A DNA stretch of 64,000 nucleotides from contig OY282560.1 of NCBI GenBank assembly GCA_958295665.1, positions 94,278,311-94,342,310 on the forward strand, written 5' to 3'. This DNA is from Tipula vernalis. Taxonomy: Eukaryota > Arthropoda > Insecta > Diptera > Tipulidae. Positions 10,075 to 20,136 of this stretch are shown here, piece by piece. Below the pieces are notes generated by a model. It did not search any database. It worked only from the letters and a program-made list of their open reading frames with translations, and had not been told where the DNA came from. The translations under genes and the position numbers were made by a program. Every line of letters starts with the position of its first letter. Position 1 is the stretch's first letter.

Positions 10075-10475
10075 GAGTTATGTGAGAATAAACATTTGAA
10101 AAATCAAAAAAAAACAATTCAGTGTTATCTCATGCGTACGAAAGGTTGTACATATTTTTATTTCCAGTAATTTTCTGCAAAATTTAAAACTAATAAAATT
10201 GTTAATTAAATAATGATTTAAAGATAAATAAATATTAACTAAAAATGGAAAATAAGTCAGATAAATATTTATAAACTATAATTTTATTAATAATTTAAAA
10301 TGATGAAAAATCACACGACGTACATCCACCCTTTCCTGTGCTTGAATTAACACTAAGCCAAAATAACAAATTTACTTCTTATTTTTTCACACATTATATT
10401 TTATATCCCTCTTTTTCGTGTCATTTTATCTCTCTTATTTGCATCATGTTAAACAAAAAACTTAAAAAAACGCCC
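10075..10475 (+). repeat. left arm of long imperfect palindrome
   Basis: Pairs with 10485-10885. Anchors include TACGAAAGGTTGTACATA at 10137, TTTAAAGATAAATAAATATT near 10216, CTTTCCTGTGCTTG at 10331 and TTTACTTCTTA at 10371, each with its reverse complement at the mirrored position in the right arm. Confidence 0.85.
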
Positions 10476-10484
10476 ATTAGACAC

Positions 10485-10885
10485 TGTCAAATGTGCGTAT
10501 TTTTTAGTTTTTTGTTTAATATAACATGGCATAAGGTTTTTTTGTTTAACATCGGATAAGAGGGATAATGTGAAAATATAAGAAGTAAATTAGTGATTTT
10601 AACTTTTAGTGTTGATCCAAGCGCAGGAAAGGGGTACGTCGTGTAATTTTTCTAACTTAAAATTATTAATAAAATTATAGTATATAAATATTTTTCTGGC
10701 TTATTTGCCTTTTTTAATTAATATTTATTTATCTTTAAATCATTATTCAGGTAACAATTTTATTAGTTTTAAATTTTGCAAAAAATTACTGGAAATAAAA
10801 ATATGTACAACCTTTCGTACGCATGAGATGACACTGAATTTTTTTTTTTATATTTCAAATGTTTATTCTCTGTTTTTCTCTATTC
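10485..10885 (-). repeat. right arm of long imperfect palindrome
   Basis: Reverse complement of 10075-10475 with scattered mismatches and small indels. Mirrored anchors: TAAGAAGTAAA (10579), CAAGCGCAGGAAAG (10618), AATATTTATTTATCTTTAAA (about 10718), TATGTACAACCTTTCGTA (10802). Confidence 0.85.
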
Positions 10886-11009
10886 TTTGGACACCAATAA
10901 AATTTACCAATACTTTTGCCTTCCGGTAATACTCAACTCAATCCTCAAATTGCGACCAAAATCGCTGTCCGTATATGATTAGTCAACGGCCGAATAACAA
11001 GATTCCAGA

Positions 11010-11451
11010 TGTTGATTTTTCCTTAATTTTATTTTATTATAACCGGACGTATTAGCCATTTTATGGGATGGTATGAATATGGGAATAAAACAGTGCGGTT
11101 TCGGTAATTGGTGAGAAACGGATTTCTCTCTCTTCGTTGAGGATATTTTGGTTAAGGAATGTAGCTTTTCGGATTTCGTAAGATTCTAAGTTTCAGAAAC
11201 GTCTGCTTTTTGGTTGTACATGTAGTATTTCTAAGTTTTTTAAACTGGCTGTGCGATTTTCTAACGTTAAATGATTATAAAGGGATGATTCCTAGCTACC
11301 AGATAAATGTTCTTTAACTCTAACTTCAAAACTGCACCCAATCGGTCCGATATAAGAGGAACTGCAATCATTGCAATTGATCTTATAAACGCCCGACTTG
11401 GAAAGGCGATTAATTCTGGGTTTGTTGTTAAAAATAATTTTCTTAATTGTA
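11010..11451 (-). mobile_element. Penelope-like element, copy 2, fragment b (frameshifted GIY-YIG region)
   Basis: Aligns with about 3751-4142 of copy 1 at roughly 93% by eye, including the GIY-YIG coding region. An extra segment of about 45 bases near 11056-11102 is absent from copy 1. The reading frame is broken relative to copy 1. The fragment ends exactly at the TA where the Tc1 element is inserted. Confidence 0.85.
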
Positions 11452-11719
11452 CAGTGCTGGTAAAAAAAAATTGGGCAAACAAATTTATTGCAAATTGGAG
11501 TCTTTTTTTGCTAAAATTACAAAACTTTTGAAAGCAATTGGTTTATTGTTTCATTTTAAATACATGTATGACGTAATTTTTTGAAAAAAAAAAATTGACC
11601 TGCAATTTTAGGGGCAAAACACCGAAAAATGCCAAAATATTCAAAATACGTTGATTGGTGTTCAAGTATTGTAATAAATTAAACACTTATTTTTTATTTT
11701 TTTGTTTGTTTTTTATTGA
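11452..11719 (+). repeat. left TIR of the Tc1 element
   Basis: 268 bases, the reverse complement of 12724-12991 with about three mismatches seen by eye. Confidence 0.93.
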
Positions 11720-11896
11720 TTTATAGAAGTTCAATCTTTCATATTAATATTTTGTTGGACCGCCTTTTGCTTTTATTACACCGGTACAACCCCGCATCTG
11801 ATGTGCAAAAAAATTGGGCAATCAATTATTTCTTTTTACGCCTACCGTTCTAGGCCGTCATTAGGGTGCAGATGTTTTATTGCCTGTAATTTATTT

Positions 11897-11908
11897 TTTG
11901 AGTATAAA
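11897..11908 (+). promoter_or_regulatory. possible TATA box of the Tc1 transposase
   Basis: GTATAAATAG lies about 85 bases upstream of the transposase ATG at 11991. Position and sequence suit a TATA-type promoter; nothing else supports it. Confidence 0.35.
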
Positions 11909-11990
11909 TAGTGCATATTTTGTAAGATTAAGTTATTGTGTAAGTGATCCTAGACAAATAAAGAATAAAGTGCAATTTTAGTTAAAAAAA

Positions 11991-12730
11991 ATGGGAAAAG
12001 TTAGTAACCAGTGTAAAAGCAATATGTTGATTTTGGCGCGAGAAAATTTAACCACGCGTGAAATAGGTGAAAGATTAAACATTCCTAAAAGTACTGTCGC
12101 GTGGAATACTAAAAAAAATCGAGAGATGGGCGGTACACAAAGAAAGAAAGGCTCTGGAAGGCCCAGGAAAGACAACGCCAGTGGAAGATCGTTTAATACT
12201 ATTACAAAGTCGTCGGAACCGTTTTAAAACTTCATCGGACATAAAACAGGATCTTGAGCGAGCAACGGGGAAAAAAATTTCAGCCGGCTTAGTGAGAAAA
12301 AGACTTGTTAAAGCTGGTTTGAGAGCACTTAAACCAGTCCAGAAGCCTGAGTTCACATTACTAGTGGGAAAAAAAACGTTGGCTTTGGGCCCAGGAGCAT
12401 GTCAATTGGACTCCAGAGATGTGGAATGATGTGATTTTCTCTGATGAATCAAAATTCAAGCTGCATGTTGGAGATGGAAGAATTCTCGTAAGGAGAAAAC
12501 CTGGCGAGAGACTTAGCAACGAATGTCTTTTAAGACTTCCACCGAAAAAAGAAGGAGTTATGGTCTGGGGATGCTTTTCTGGAAATGAAACCGGTCGATT
12601 GTGCTTCCTTAGTTCCAGCGTTACAGCAGCTGTTTATCTGTAGGTCCTTCAGAACAAATTTGAGCCTTCTGCGTTAAAGCTTTTTGGCGAGACTTGCACA
12701 TTTATTTTTCAACAGGACAACGCTCAATAA
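11991..12730 (+). pseudogene. Tc1-family transposase, frameshifted and C-terminally deleted
   Basis: Begins with a paired-like helix-turn-helix (residues about 8-50: NLTTREIGERLNIPKSTVAW) followed by a GRPRK basic linker. The frame shifts near 12185-12200 and continues as a second helix domain (SSDIKQDLERATGKKIS..LVRKRL..AGL). It shifts again near 12360-12420, then shows WNDVIFSDESKFKL (first catalytic Asp) and VMVWGCFSG. After another break comes IFQQDNAQ (second Asp). The sequence then runs straight into the right TIR, so the region with the third acidic residue is gone. Three frame breaks plus the deletion mean it makes no active transposase. Confidence 0.9.
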
Positions 12731-12991
12731 AAAACAAACAAAAAAATAAAAAATAAGTGTTTAATTTATTACATTACTTGAACACCACTCAACGTATTTT
12801 GAATATTTTGGCATTTTTCGGTGTTTTGCCCCTAAAATTGCAGGTCAATTTTTTTTTTTCAAAAAATTACGTCATACATGTATTTAAAATGAAACAATAC
12901 ACCAATTGCTTTCAAAAGTTTTGTAATTTTAGCAAAAAAAGACTCCAATTTGCAATAAATTTGTTTGCCCAATTTTTTTTTACCAGCACTG
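12724..12991 (-). repeat. right TIR of the Tc1 element
   Basis: Reverse complement of 11452-11719 with about three mismatches. Confidence 0.93.
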
Positions 12992-13026
12992 TATTATTGT
13001 TATAAAAAGCAAAGCTAATATCTGTG
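12992..13026 (-). mobile_element. Penelope-like element, copy 2, fragment c
   Basis: TATTATTGTTATAAAAAGC and the following bases match copy 1 at about 4145-4180. The match ends where the LINE begins. Confidence 0.8.
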
Positions 13027-13307
13027 TATCCCGTGTGGGACTGGCTAGCTCCCCCATCAAGCACCTCCCCGGGTGGCGGATAGGGGACAGCCCGCCAGAT
13101 ATGGCAGGTACCGGGGAAATCAAATACCCGGGGCGGAACAAAAGCTAGCACACCCAAGCTAAAGTGGCACTACATGCGCCGATAGCTGCGTAGCTAAGGG
13201 GGTGCTTAGTCGTTAGCATGTGAACTCCGAATTTGGCGACATTCGGTTTAAACCCATAGCCTTCCTATGATAACGCAGAGCTCTGTCATAGGTGACCGTT
13301 TTTTCTC
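13027..13307 (+). other. 5' untranslated leader of LINE copy 1
   Basis: G+C-rich leader with CCCCGGG-type tracts (13069 and 13125) preceding the first ORF1 ATG. Such leaders usually carry the internal promoter of R1-clade elements. Its presence suggests this copy is close to full length at the 5' end. Confidence 0.55.
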
Positions 13308-14803
13308 GTGCTACTCGTGGGATTAGAAATGAATAAAAAAAAACAAGTAATTAGCAAAAATGAGAACGATTCTTCTCGAATAGCATCACAAGAAGCAGCA
13401 GGCTCCAGGAATTTACATGGCGAAATGGTGGATTTGACCAGTACGGATGAAACCGTCTTTGGAAGGAGCGGATTAGTACAGAGGACCCCTCCACCTAATA
13501 AAACGGAAGTAAACTCAGTGAACACAGAGAAGGAGAATGATGCTCTACCGATCACGGAACGGCCTTGCACTCTGGTGAACTCGACGGAGCAGGAAGAGCT
13601 GCTGCAGAGGGGCAGGAGCATCATTAGCAAGATGAAGGCTGCAACCAGACGGCAAATAAATATATATAATGACATTAAATTGGGGCTGGTGGAACTAGAA
13701 GAGCTATTTAGCGCCATGGCACATGGTATCTATATCCAGAGGAGGTGCGAAGTTGAACTAGCTAAAGTTATCGAGCTGCATCAAAATGTTGGAACTCCAG
13801 AGGGAAGCCAGAAGAGACCTGCCACAAACCCGGCAGACCTGCATAAACAGCAGGAGAAGAGGGTGAGAGACGAAGCATGACATAGTGCAGTGGAAGGGGC
13901 CTGGGAAAACCAAATGTCAAAGAGGGAGAAAAGACGGGAAAACCTGGAAGCGAAGGCAGCGGAGAACGTGAGGACTGGGAGTACCAAGTCCACGACTGAT
14001 CCTCCTGTGTCCACCTTGATACGGCCTGTTGTTACCACCCAAGCAAGATCAAGGAAGGGAAAGCGTAGAAGGCCGCGCAAGGGCCGACCCGACGCACTCC
14101 TTATAAGACCGGCGGAAGGCAAATCGTACGCAGAAATATTGAGGGAGATCCGCAGTAAAGTTAAGCCCTAGGAAACCTGGGCGGACATAACGGCCATCCG
14201 ACAGACCAGAGCTGACGGTGTCCTTCTGGAAATTGGACCAAACAGAAAGAACAAAGGTGTTTTTTGCGGGGCATTAAAAGTGGCACTGGGAGACAAGGCT
14301 AGTGTAGTTAGCCTTGAGTCGAAGATATCCCTGGAGATACGCGACCTGGACTGTTTTACAGAAAGGGAAGAGGTAGAGACAGCAGTAAAACGAGATTCCC
14401 TGATGCCGAGGAATTGAAAGTGAGTGTTTTCCCGAGCTCAAGGGACCAGAAAGTGGCCGTTGTGGAAATCCCAGACAAGTGGGCGTTAAAACTTCTAAGC
14501 CAGGGTAGAATTAAAATTGGCTGGTTGAATTGCCGGGTGAGGAGAAGGGCGGTTGTTACGCGCTGCTACAAATGCTCTGGCTATGGCCATATGGCGAGAG
14601 AATGCAAGGGCCCAGACAGGGGCAAGCTGTGCTACAGGTGCTTGGAACCCGGGCATAAGGAAAAAACTTGCTCCGCCACGATCCCATGCGTACTCTGCAC
14701 GGAGAGAAAAATAGGAAGAGAAGATATATGCCATGTCCCAGGGTCTGGTAAATGCACCGTGTATCGGGAAGCACTGCACGTCGGAAAAAATCGACTACGA
14801 TGA
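13308..14803 (+). pseudogene. LINE copy 1 ORF1 (gag-like, zinc knuckles), broken
   Basis: A likely start is the ATG at 13308 or 13329. The frame is open to a TGA at 13878-13880, continues in the same frame to a TAG at 14169-14171 and on to about 14416, then shifts to the frame ending at 14803. The N-terminal half is Ser/Thr/Glu-rich. Next comes a basic segment (KGKRRRPRKGRP, near 14056-14091). The C-terminal part has three tandem Cys modules: CYKCSGYGHMAREC, CYRCLEPGHKEKTC and CVLCTERK..C..VPGSGKC. ORF1 proteins of this clade bind the element RNA and form the ribonucleoprotein. Two stops and one frameshift disable it. Its TGA (14801-14803) overlaps the ORF2 ATG. Confidence 0.88.
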
Positions 14804-17087
14804 TGCAGATACTCCAGGGAAATATGCACCGGAGCAAAATCGCCGATCAGCTTTTGCATCAGTTGGTCGCCGAGAAGCAAACCGACATGGTGCTCATTAG
14901 CGAGCAGTATCAGAGTAAGGGGTCTGCATCGTGGTACTCTGACCTTCTTGGTACTGCCGCCATATGGGTTCCGGCGGAACGGGTCGTCGTAGCTGGGGAC
15001 TTTAACGCTAGCGCTATCGAGTGGGGGATGCCACGGCCGGACACTAGAGGAAGACTCATTCTGGAGATGGCTTCAAGAACAGGTCTCTTGGCTGTAAACA
15101 GTGGCTCTGTTACAACTTTTCGTCGGCCGGGATATACTGAGACGATCCCAAACATCAGCTGATGCTTTAGTGCCACTCGTCCAAGGATGGGCAGTTAGGG
15201 AGGACTACACAGGGAGTGACCACCAATACATTTCCTTTGAGGTTGTCGGTAAAAAACAGAATCCAGTGCGGGATAAACCGGTGCGGGCGGTTCGAAGAAG
15301 AGCTGGCGAGAGGTGTGCAGAGAACAAGAAGTACGGAAAATGCGGATGAAAGATCGGCATCGGAGACCCTGGTGGCTTCTACTATGCGCCTTATCACTTC
15401 CGCTTGCGAAAAATCAATGCCACGGGAAAAGCCGCGCCATGACAAGCCTACAGCATACTGGTGGACACCCGAAATCTCGGAACTACGTAAGAATTGCCTT
15501 ATGCGCAAGGCACAACGGGCAAAAAACCGCTCTGAGCCAAACCTGACATCGGCAGAGCATAAAAGCACTAGGAAACACCTACGATGGGCCATAAACCGCA
15601 GTAAGGCTGACTGCTGGAGGAGACTTGTCGAGGATATCGACAAAGATCCATCGGGGTTAGGTTACAAAATAGTCACACAGAGCCCAGAAGCCGACTGGGG
15701 TAATGGACGCGACCATGATGGAGGGAATCATTAGGGGCCTCTTTCCTAGCCATCCAGAGAGACCCAGGACTGGCTGCGAACGGGCAATAGATATCCCCCT
15801 TTTCACTGAGGGGAGTTAGAAAAAGCGATATTGGCGGGGAAGGACAAGAAAGCTCCTGGACCGGCCGGAGCTCTTGCTGGATATGTACAACTCATGCTTG
15901 GTGTCGGGGGTCTTTAGCTCCTGTTGAAAGAGTGCACGTTTGGTGCTTATTAGTAAGGGTAAGGGCGACCCTACTTTGCCATCATCCCACAGGCCATTAT
16001 GCATGCTTAATAATGCGGATAAGAAAGATTGGTGGAAAGATTGATTAAAGAGAGACTAAATGCTGCGATAATGGCTGCGGGTGATCTCTGGCCTAGACAG
16101 TATGGTTTCAGGGTAGGGCGGTCCTCAACTGATGCGATCCAAGAAGTTGTTATGGCAGTTAGGAGGGCTGAAAGTCATAATCACTTCTCTAAGCGGATAG
16201 TGCTTCTGGTTACCCTGGATGTGAGGAATGCCTTCAATTCCGCGGCTTGGAGGGAATTGATTGGCGCACTTGAGCAGACGTTTCAGATACCGGAATACTT
16301 ACTGCGTATTCTAAACGATTATCTGAGTGATCGCAGCATAATCTACGAGACTGTGGAAGGGTGGAAGAAGATGGCAGTCACCGCGGGAGTGGCCCAGGGG
16401 TCGGTCCTGGGACCTGACATCTGGAACGCATTTTATGATGGCCTGCTGCGAGCTGAAATGCCAGAGGAGACTCTTTTGGTTGGATATGCGGATGATGTCG
16501 CGGCACTTATTGCTGCCTGGGATACCAAACAGGCCCAATTGAAGCTGAACCAGGTCATGAGGACCGTAAGGAGCTGGATGGCGGCGCATGGTCTATCATT
16601 GGCCCTCGAAAAGACCGAAATTGTCATTCTGACGAAAAAGAGGATCCAAACGATCATATCCATGTGGATTGGCAGGGAGGTGGTGGAAACCAAACATGCG
16701 ACAAAATATCTTGGGATCACGATCGACTCAAAACTCAATTTTCGTGAGCAGATCCGGCAGACGGCGGATGAAGCAGCCAATGGAGTGACAGCCTTAAGTC
16801 AGCTGATAGCTAATGTTGGTGGTCCGAAGGCTAGTAAGCGCCGGCTCTTAATGTCAGCCGTGCAATCGGTCCTCCTCTACGGAGCAGAGATATGGGCTGA
16901 GACGCTTAGCAGAGACATGTACCGGAAGCGGTTAGCACAGGTTCAAAGAAGGAGCGCACTGCGGGTAGCCTCGGCCTATCGTACGGTCTCCGAAGTGGCG
17001 GTTTTTGTGATAGCCGGAGTCGCTCCGATTGAGCTACTGACCAAGGAACGGAGGGCTGTACGCAATGAACTGAAGCTTACGCAATGA
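14800..17087 (+). pseudogene. LINE copy 1 ORF2 (endonuclease and reverse transcriptase), broken
   Basis: Starts at an ATG overlapping the ORF1 stop (ATGATG, 14800-14805). Residues 1-50 hold the endonuclease start (LQGNMHRS, ISEQYQ). Compared with copy 2, about 50 residues are then deleted, joining WVPAERVV to AGDFNAS at about 14970. The frame shifts near 15160, 15210-15290 and 15735-16028. Retained motifs are RPGYTETIP, GSDHQYISF and WWTPEISELRK. From 16029 a 352-codon frame is open through the palm and thumb: PRQYGFR.GRSSTDAI, LVTLDVRNAFNSA, AQGSVLGPDIWN, VGYADDVA and KYLGITIDSKL. The polymerase core looks chemically intact, but the protein as a whole cannot be made. Confidence 0.9.
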
Positions 17088-17096
17088 ACTGAAGCT
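17059..17096 (+). repeat. 19-bp perfect tandem duplication at the LINE break
   Basis: TACGCAATGAACTGAAGCT occurs at 17059-17077 and again at 17078-17096. The reading frame of the LINE ends here, so the duplication marks a repair or insertion scar. Confidence 0.9.
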
Positions 17097-17144
17097 GATA
17101 TTTGAAACTTGTATTAATCAAAATTATTTTTGCTTTGATGATGG

Positions 17145-17214
17145 CAAATATCGTACCAAAATGGACATATAAGTTTAAGTTTAGGCAGCAGTTTCCTTAA
17201 TAAGATAAGTGAAT
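17145..17214 (+). repeat. left 70-bp inverted repeat bracketing satellite array A
   Basis: Reverse complement of 20067-20136 with five mismatches in 70 positions. It contains the shared core TAAGTTTAAGTTTAGGC, and its outer part is an inverted piece of the satellite monomer (matching TCCA..TGGGTACGAT). Confidence 0.93.
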
Positions 17215-20066
17215 TATTTCTAGATTTTTGAAAGTTGTAACATTTCTAAGATAGAGGGGATTGCCCTTTACCCTTGTTGATATATGTCCACTTGGTTACG
17301 ATCTTGGGGCCAGATTGAGAATTTTTTAAATATTCAACTTTATACAAACTTACATATAGGTATGCATCACGTCTGTCCTAAGTTACTTATCTTCTAGATT
17401 TTTGAAAGTTGTAACATTTCTAGAATAGAGGGGATTACCCTATATTGTTATTGATATATGTCCACTTGGGTTCGATCTTGGGGCCAGATTGAGAATTTTT
17501 TTAATATCCAACTTTATACAAACTTATATATAGGAACGCAACATGTCTGTCCTAAGTCACTTATCTTCTAGATTTTTGCAAGTTGTAACATTTCTAAGAT
17601 AGAGGGGATTGCCCTTAATTTTTTTGATATATGTCCACTTGGGTACGATCTTGCGGCTTAGATTGAGAATTTTTTAAATATCCAACTTTATACAAACATA
17701 CATATAGGAACGCAACACGTCTGCCCTAAGTTACTTATCTTCTAGATTTTTGAAAGTTGTAACATTTCTAGGATAGATCTTGGGGCCAGATTGAAAATTT
17801 TTTTAATATCCAACTTTATACAAACTTACATATAAGTATGCTAAACGTCTGTCCTAAGTTACTTATCTTCTAGATTTTTGAAAGTTGTAACATTTCTAGA
17901 ATAGAGGGGATTGCCCTCTATCCTTATTGATATATGTCCACTTGGGTACGATCTTGGGGCCAGATTGCGAATTTTTTAATATCCAACTTTATACAAACTT
18001 ATATATAGGAGAGCAACACGTCTGTCCTAAGTCACTTATCTTCTAGATTTTTGAAAGTTGTAACATTTCTAAGATAGAGAGGATTACCCTTCACCCTTAT
18101 TGGTATATGTCCACTTAAGTCTGATTTTGGGGACAGATTGAGAATTTTTTCAATATCCAACTTTATGCAAACTAACATATAGGAACGCAACACGTCTGCC
18201 CTAAGTCACTTATCTTCTAGATTTTTGAAAGTTGTAACATTTCTAGAATAGATGGGATTGCCCTTTACCCTTATTGATATATGTCCTTTTGGGTACGATC
18301 TTGGGGCCAGATTGAGAATTTTTTTAATATCCAACTTTATACAAACTTACATATAGGAAAGCAACACGTCTGTCCTAAGTTACTTATCTTCTAGATTTTT
18401 GAAAGTTGTAACATTTCTAGAATAGAGGGGATTGCCCTTTACCCTTATTGATTTATGTCCACTCGGGTATATTCTTGGGGCCAGATTGAGAATTTTTTAA
18501 ATATCCAACTTTATACAAACTTACATATAGGTATGCATTACGTCTGTCCTAAGTTACTTATCTTCTAGATTTTTGAAAGTTGTAACATTTCTAGAATAGA
18601 GGGGATTACCCTATATTCTTATTAATATATGTCCACTTGGGTTCGATCTTGGGGCCAGATTGAGAATTTTTTTAATATCCAACTGTATACAAACTTATAT
18701 ATAGGAACGCAACATGTCTGTCCTAAGTCACTTATCTTCTAGATTTTGCAAGTTGTAACATTTCTAAGATAGAGGGGATTGCCCTTAATTTTTCTGATAT
18801 ATGTCCACTTGGGTACGATCTTGGGGCTTAGATTGAGAATTTTTTAAATATCCAACTTTATACAAACATACATATAGGAACGCAGCACGTCTGCCCTAAG
18901 TTACTTATCTTCTAGATTTTTGAAAGTTGTAACATTTCTAGGATAGATCTTGGGGCCAGATTGAAAATTTTTTTAATATCCAACTTTATACAAACTTACA
19001 TATAAGTATGCTAAACGTCTGTCCTAAGTTACTTATCTTCTAGATTTTTGAAAGTTGTAACATTTCTAGAATAGAGGGGATTGCCCTCTATCCTTATTGA
19101 TATATGTCCACTTGGGTACGATCTTGGGGCCAGATTGAGAATTTTTTTAATATCCAACTTTATACAAACTTATATATAGGAAAGCAACACGTCTGTCCTA
19201 AGTCACTTATATTCTAGATTTTTGAAAGTTGTAAAATTTCGAAGATAGAGAGGATTGCCTTCACCCTTATTGGTATATGTCCACTTGGGTCTGATTTTGG
19301 GGCAGATTGAGAATTTTTTCAATATCCAACTTTATGCAAACTAACATATAGGAACGCAACACGTCTGTCCTAAGTCACTTATCTTCTAGATTTTTGAAAG
19401 TTGTAACATTTCTAGAATAGATGGGATTGCCCTTTATCCTTATTGATATATGTCCTTTTGGGTACGATCTTGGGGCCAGATTGAGAATTTTTTTAATATC
19501 CAACTTTATACAAACTTATATATAGGAAAGCAACACGTCTGTCCTAAGTCACTTATCTTCTAGATTTTTGAAAGTTGTAAAATTTCGAAGATAGAGAGGA
19601 TTGCCTTCACCCTTATTGGTATATGTCCACTTGGGTCTGATTTTGGGGCAGATTGAGAATTTTTTCAATATCCAACTTTATGCAAACTAACATATAGGAA
19701 AGCAACACGTCTGTCTTAAGTTACTTATCTTCTAGATTTTTGCAAGTTGTAACATTTCTAGAATAGAGGGGATTGCCCTTTACCCTTATTGATATATGTC
19801 CTTTTGGGTACGATCTTGGGGCCAGATTGAAAATTTTTTTAATATCCAACTTTATACAAACTTACATATAAGTATGCTAAACGTCTGTCCTAAGTTACTT
19901 ATCTTCTAGATTTTTGAAAGTTGTAACATTTCTAGAATAGAGGGGATTGCCCTTTACCCTTATTGATTTGTGTCCACTTGGGTACGATCTTGGGGCCAGA
20001 TTGAGAATTTTTTAAATATCCAACTTTATACAAACTTACATATAGGAACGCAACACGTCTGCCCTA
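17215..20066 (+). repeat. satellite array A, 172-175-bp monomers, about 16-17 copies
   Basis: Head-to-tail monomers containing TCTAGATTTTTGAAAGTTGT, ATATGTCCACTTGGGTACGA and AATATCCAACTTTATACAAA. Spacing of the ATATGTCC motif is 174, 173, 172, 175 and 174 bp in successive full monomers. One monomer form carries an internal deletion of about 43 bp (GATAGATCTTGGGGCC, near 17772 and again near 18942). Markers repeat at about 1170-bp spacing, so there is a higher-order unit. All monomers point the same way. Short open frames across the array are by-products of the repeat. Confidence 0.95.
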
Positions 20067-20136
20067 ATTCACTTATATTATTGAGGAAACTGCCGCCTAA
20101 ACTTAAACTTATACGTCCATTTGGGTACGATATTTG
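20067..20136 (-). repeat. right 70-bp inverted repeat bracketing satellite array A
   Basis: Partner of 17145-17214 (93% identical). Its outer part reads into monomer-like sequence in the same orientation as the array. Confidence 0.93.

Larger units (their letters stand above)
9641..10964. mobile_element. foldback-type non-autonomous element with long internal palindrome
   Basis: Its ends are inverted copies (9641 onward CGATTTTGGTCGCAA, and the reverse complement ending at 10964), about 33 bp with a few mismatches. Inside, two imperfect inverted arms of roughly 400 bp (about 10075-10475 and 10485-10885) can fold into one long hairpin centred near 10478. The whole block lies between two parts of Penelope-like copy 2 that are contiguous in copy 1, showing it is an insertion. 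It has no coding capacity. No clear target-site duplication; about 20-45 bp of unassigned sequence lies between each TIR and the Penelope-like flank. Confidence 0.75.
11452..12991 (+). mobile_element. Tc1-family transposon with 268-bp TIRs, internally deleted
   Basis: Begins CAGTGCTGGT and ends ACCAGCACTG, flanked by TA on both sides (11450-11451 and 12992-12993), the standard Tc1/mariner target duplication. Joining the flanks restores the sequence seen intact in Penelope-like copy 1 at about 4135-4175 (TTAATTGTATTATTG). The inverted repeats are about 99% identical, implying recent insertion. A partial repeat of the terminus lies inside the left end near 11803-11825, recalling the IR/DR arrangement of some Tc1 elements. 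The transposase is frameshifted and loses its C-terminus to the right TIR. Confidence 0.95.
13027..17097 (+). mobile_element. R1-clade non-LTR retrotransposon, copy 1, 3'-truncated
   Basis: A two-ORF LINE: G+C-richer 5' leader, gag-like ORF1 with zinc knuckles, then ORF2 with APE-type endonuclease and reverse transcriptase. The codon and motif pattern (PGYTETIPNIS in the endonuclease, GYADDVAAL in the polymerase, three consecutive Cys knuckles in ORF1) is that of the R1 clade. The 3' end, including the Cys/His C-terminus, untranslated region and tail, is absent; coding similarity to copy 2 stops near 17072 just before the satellite block. The base composition contrasts sharply with the A+T-rich surroundings. 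Confidence 0.9.

Noticed and set aside
10338..10929. Two Phe-rich open frames in the foldback element
   Set aside because: They lie in the palindrome arms and consist of translated A/T runs.
13286..13717. Antisense 143-codon frame within the LINE leader and ORF1
   Set aside because: Mirror of the Ser/Glu-rich ORF1 on the opposite strand; low-complexity Ser/Leu composition and no motif.
16311..16780. Antisense frames inside the LINE reverse transcriptase
   Set aside because: They lie opposite a clear YADD-containing polymerase frame and have no features of their own.
13027..17097. Possibility that the LINE is R1 itself within rDNA
   Set aside because: No 28S rRNA sequence flanks either LINE copy, and copy 2 has a target duplication in A+T-rich DNA.
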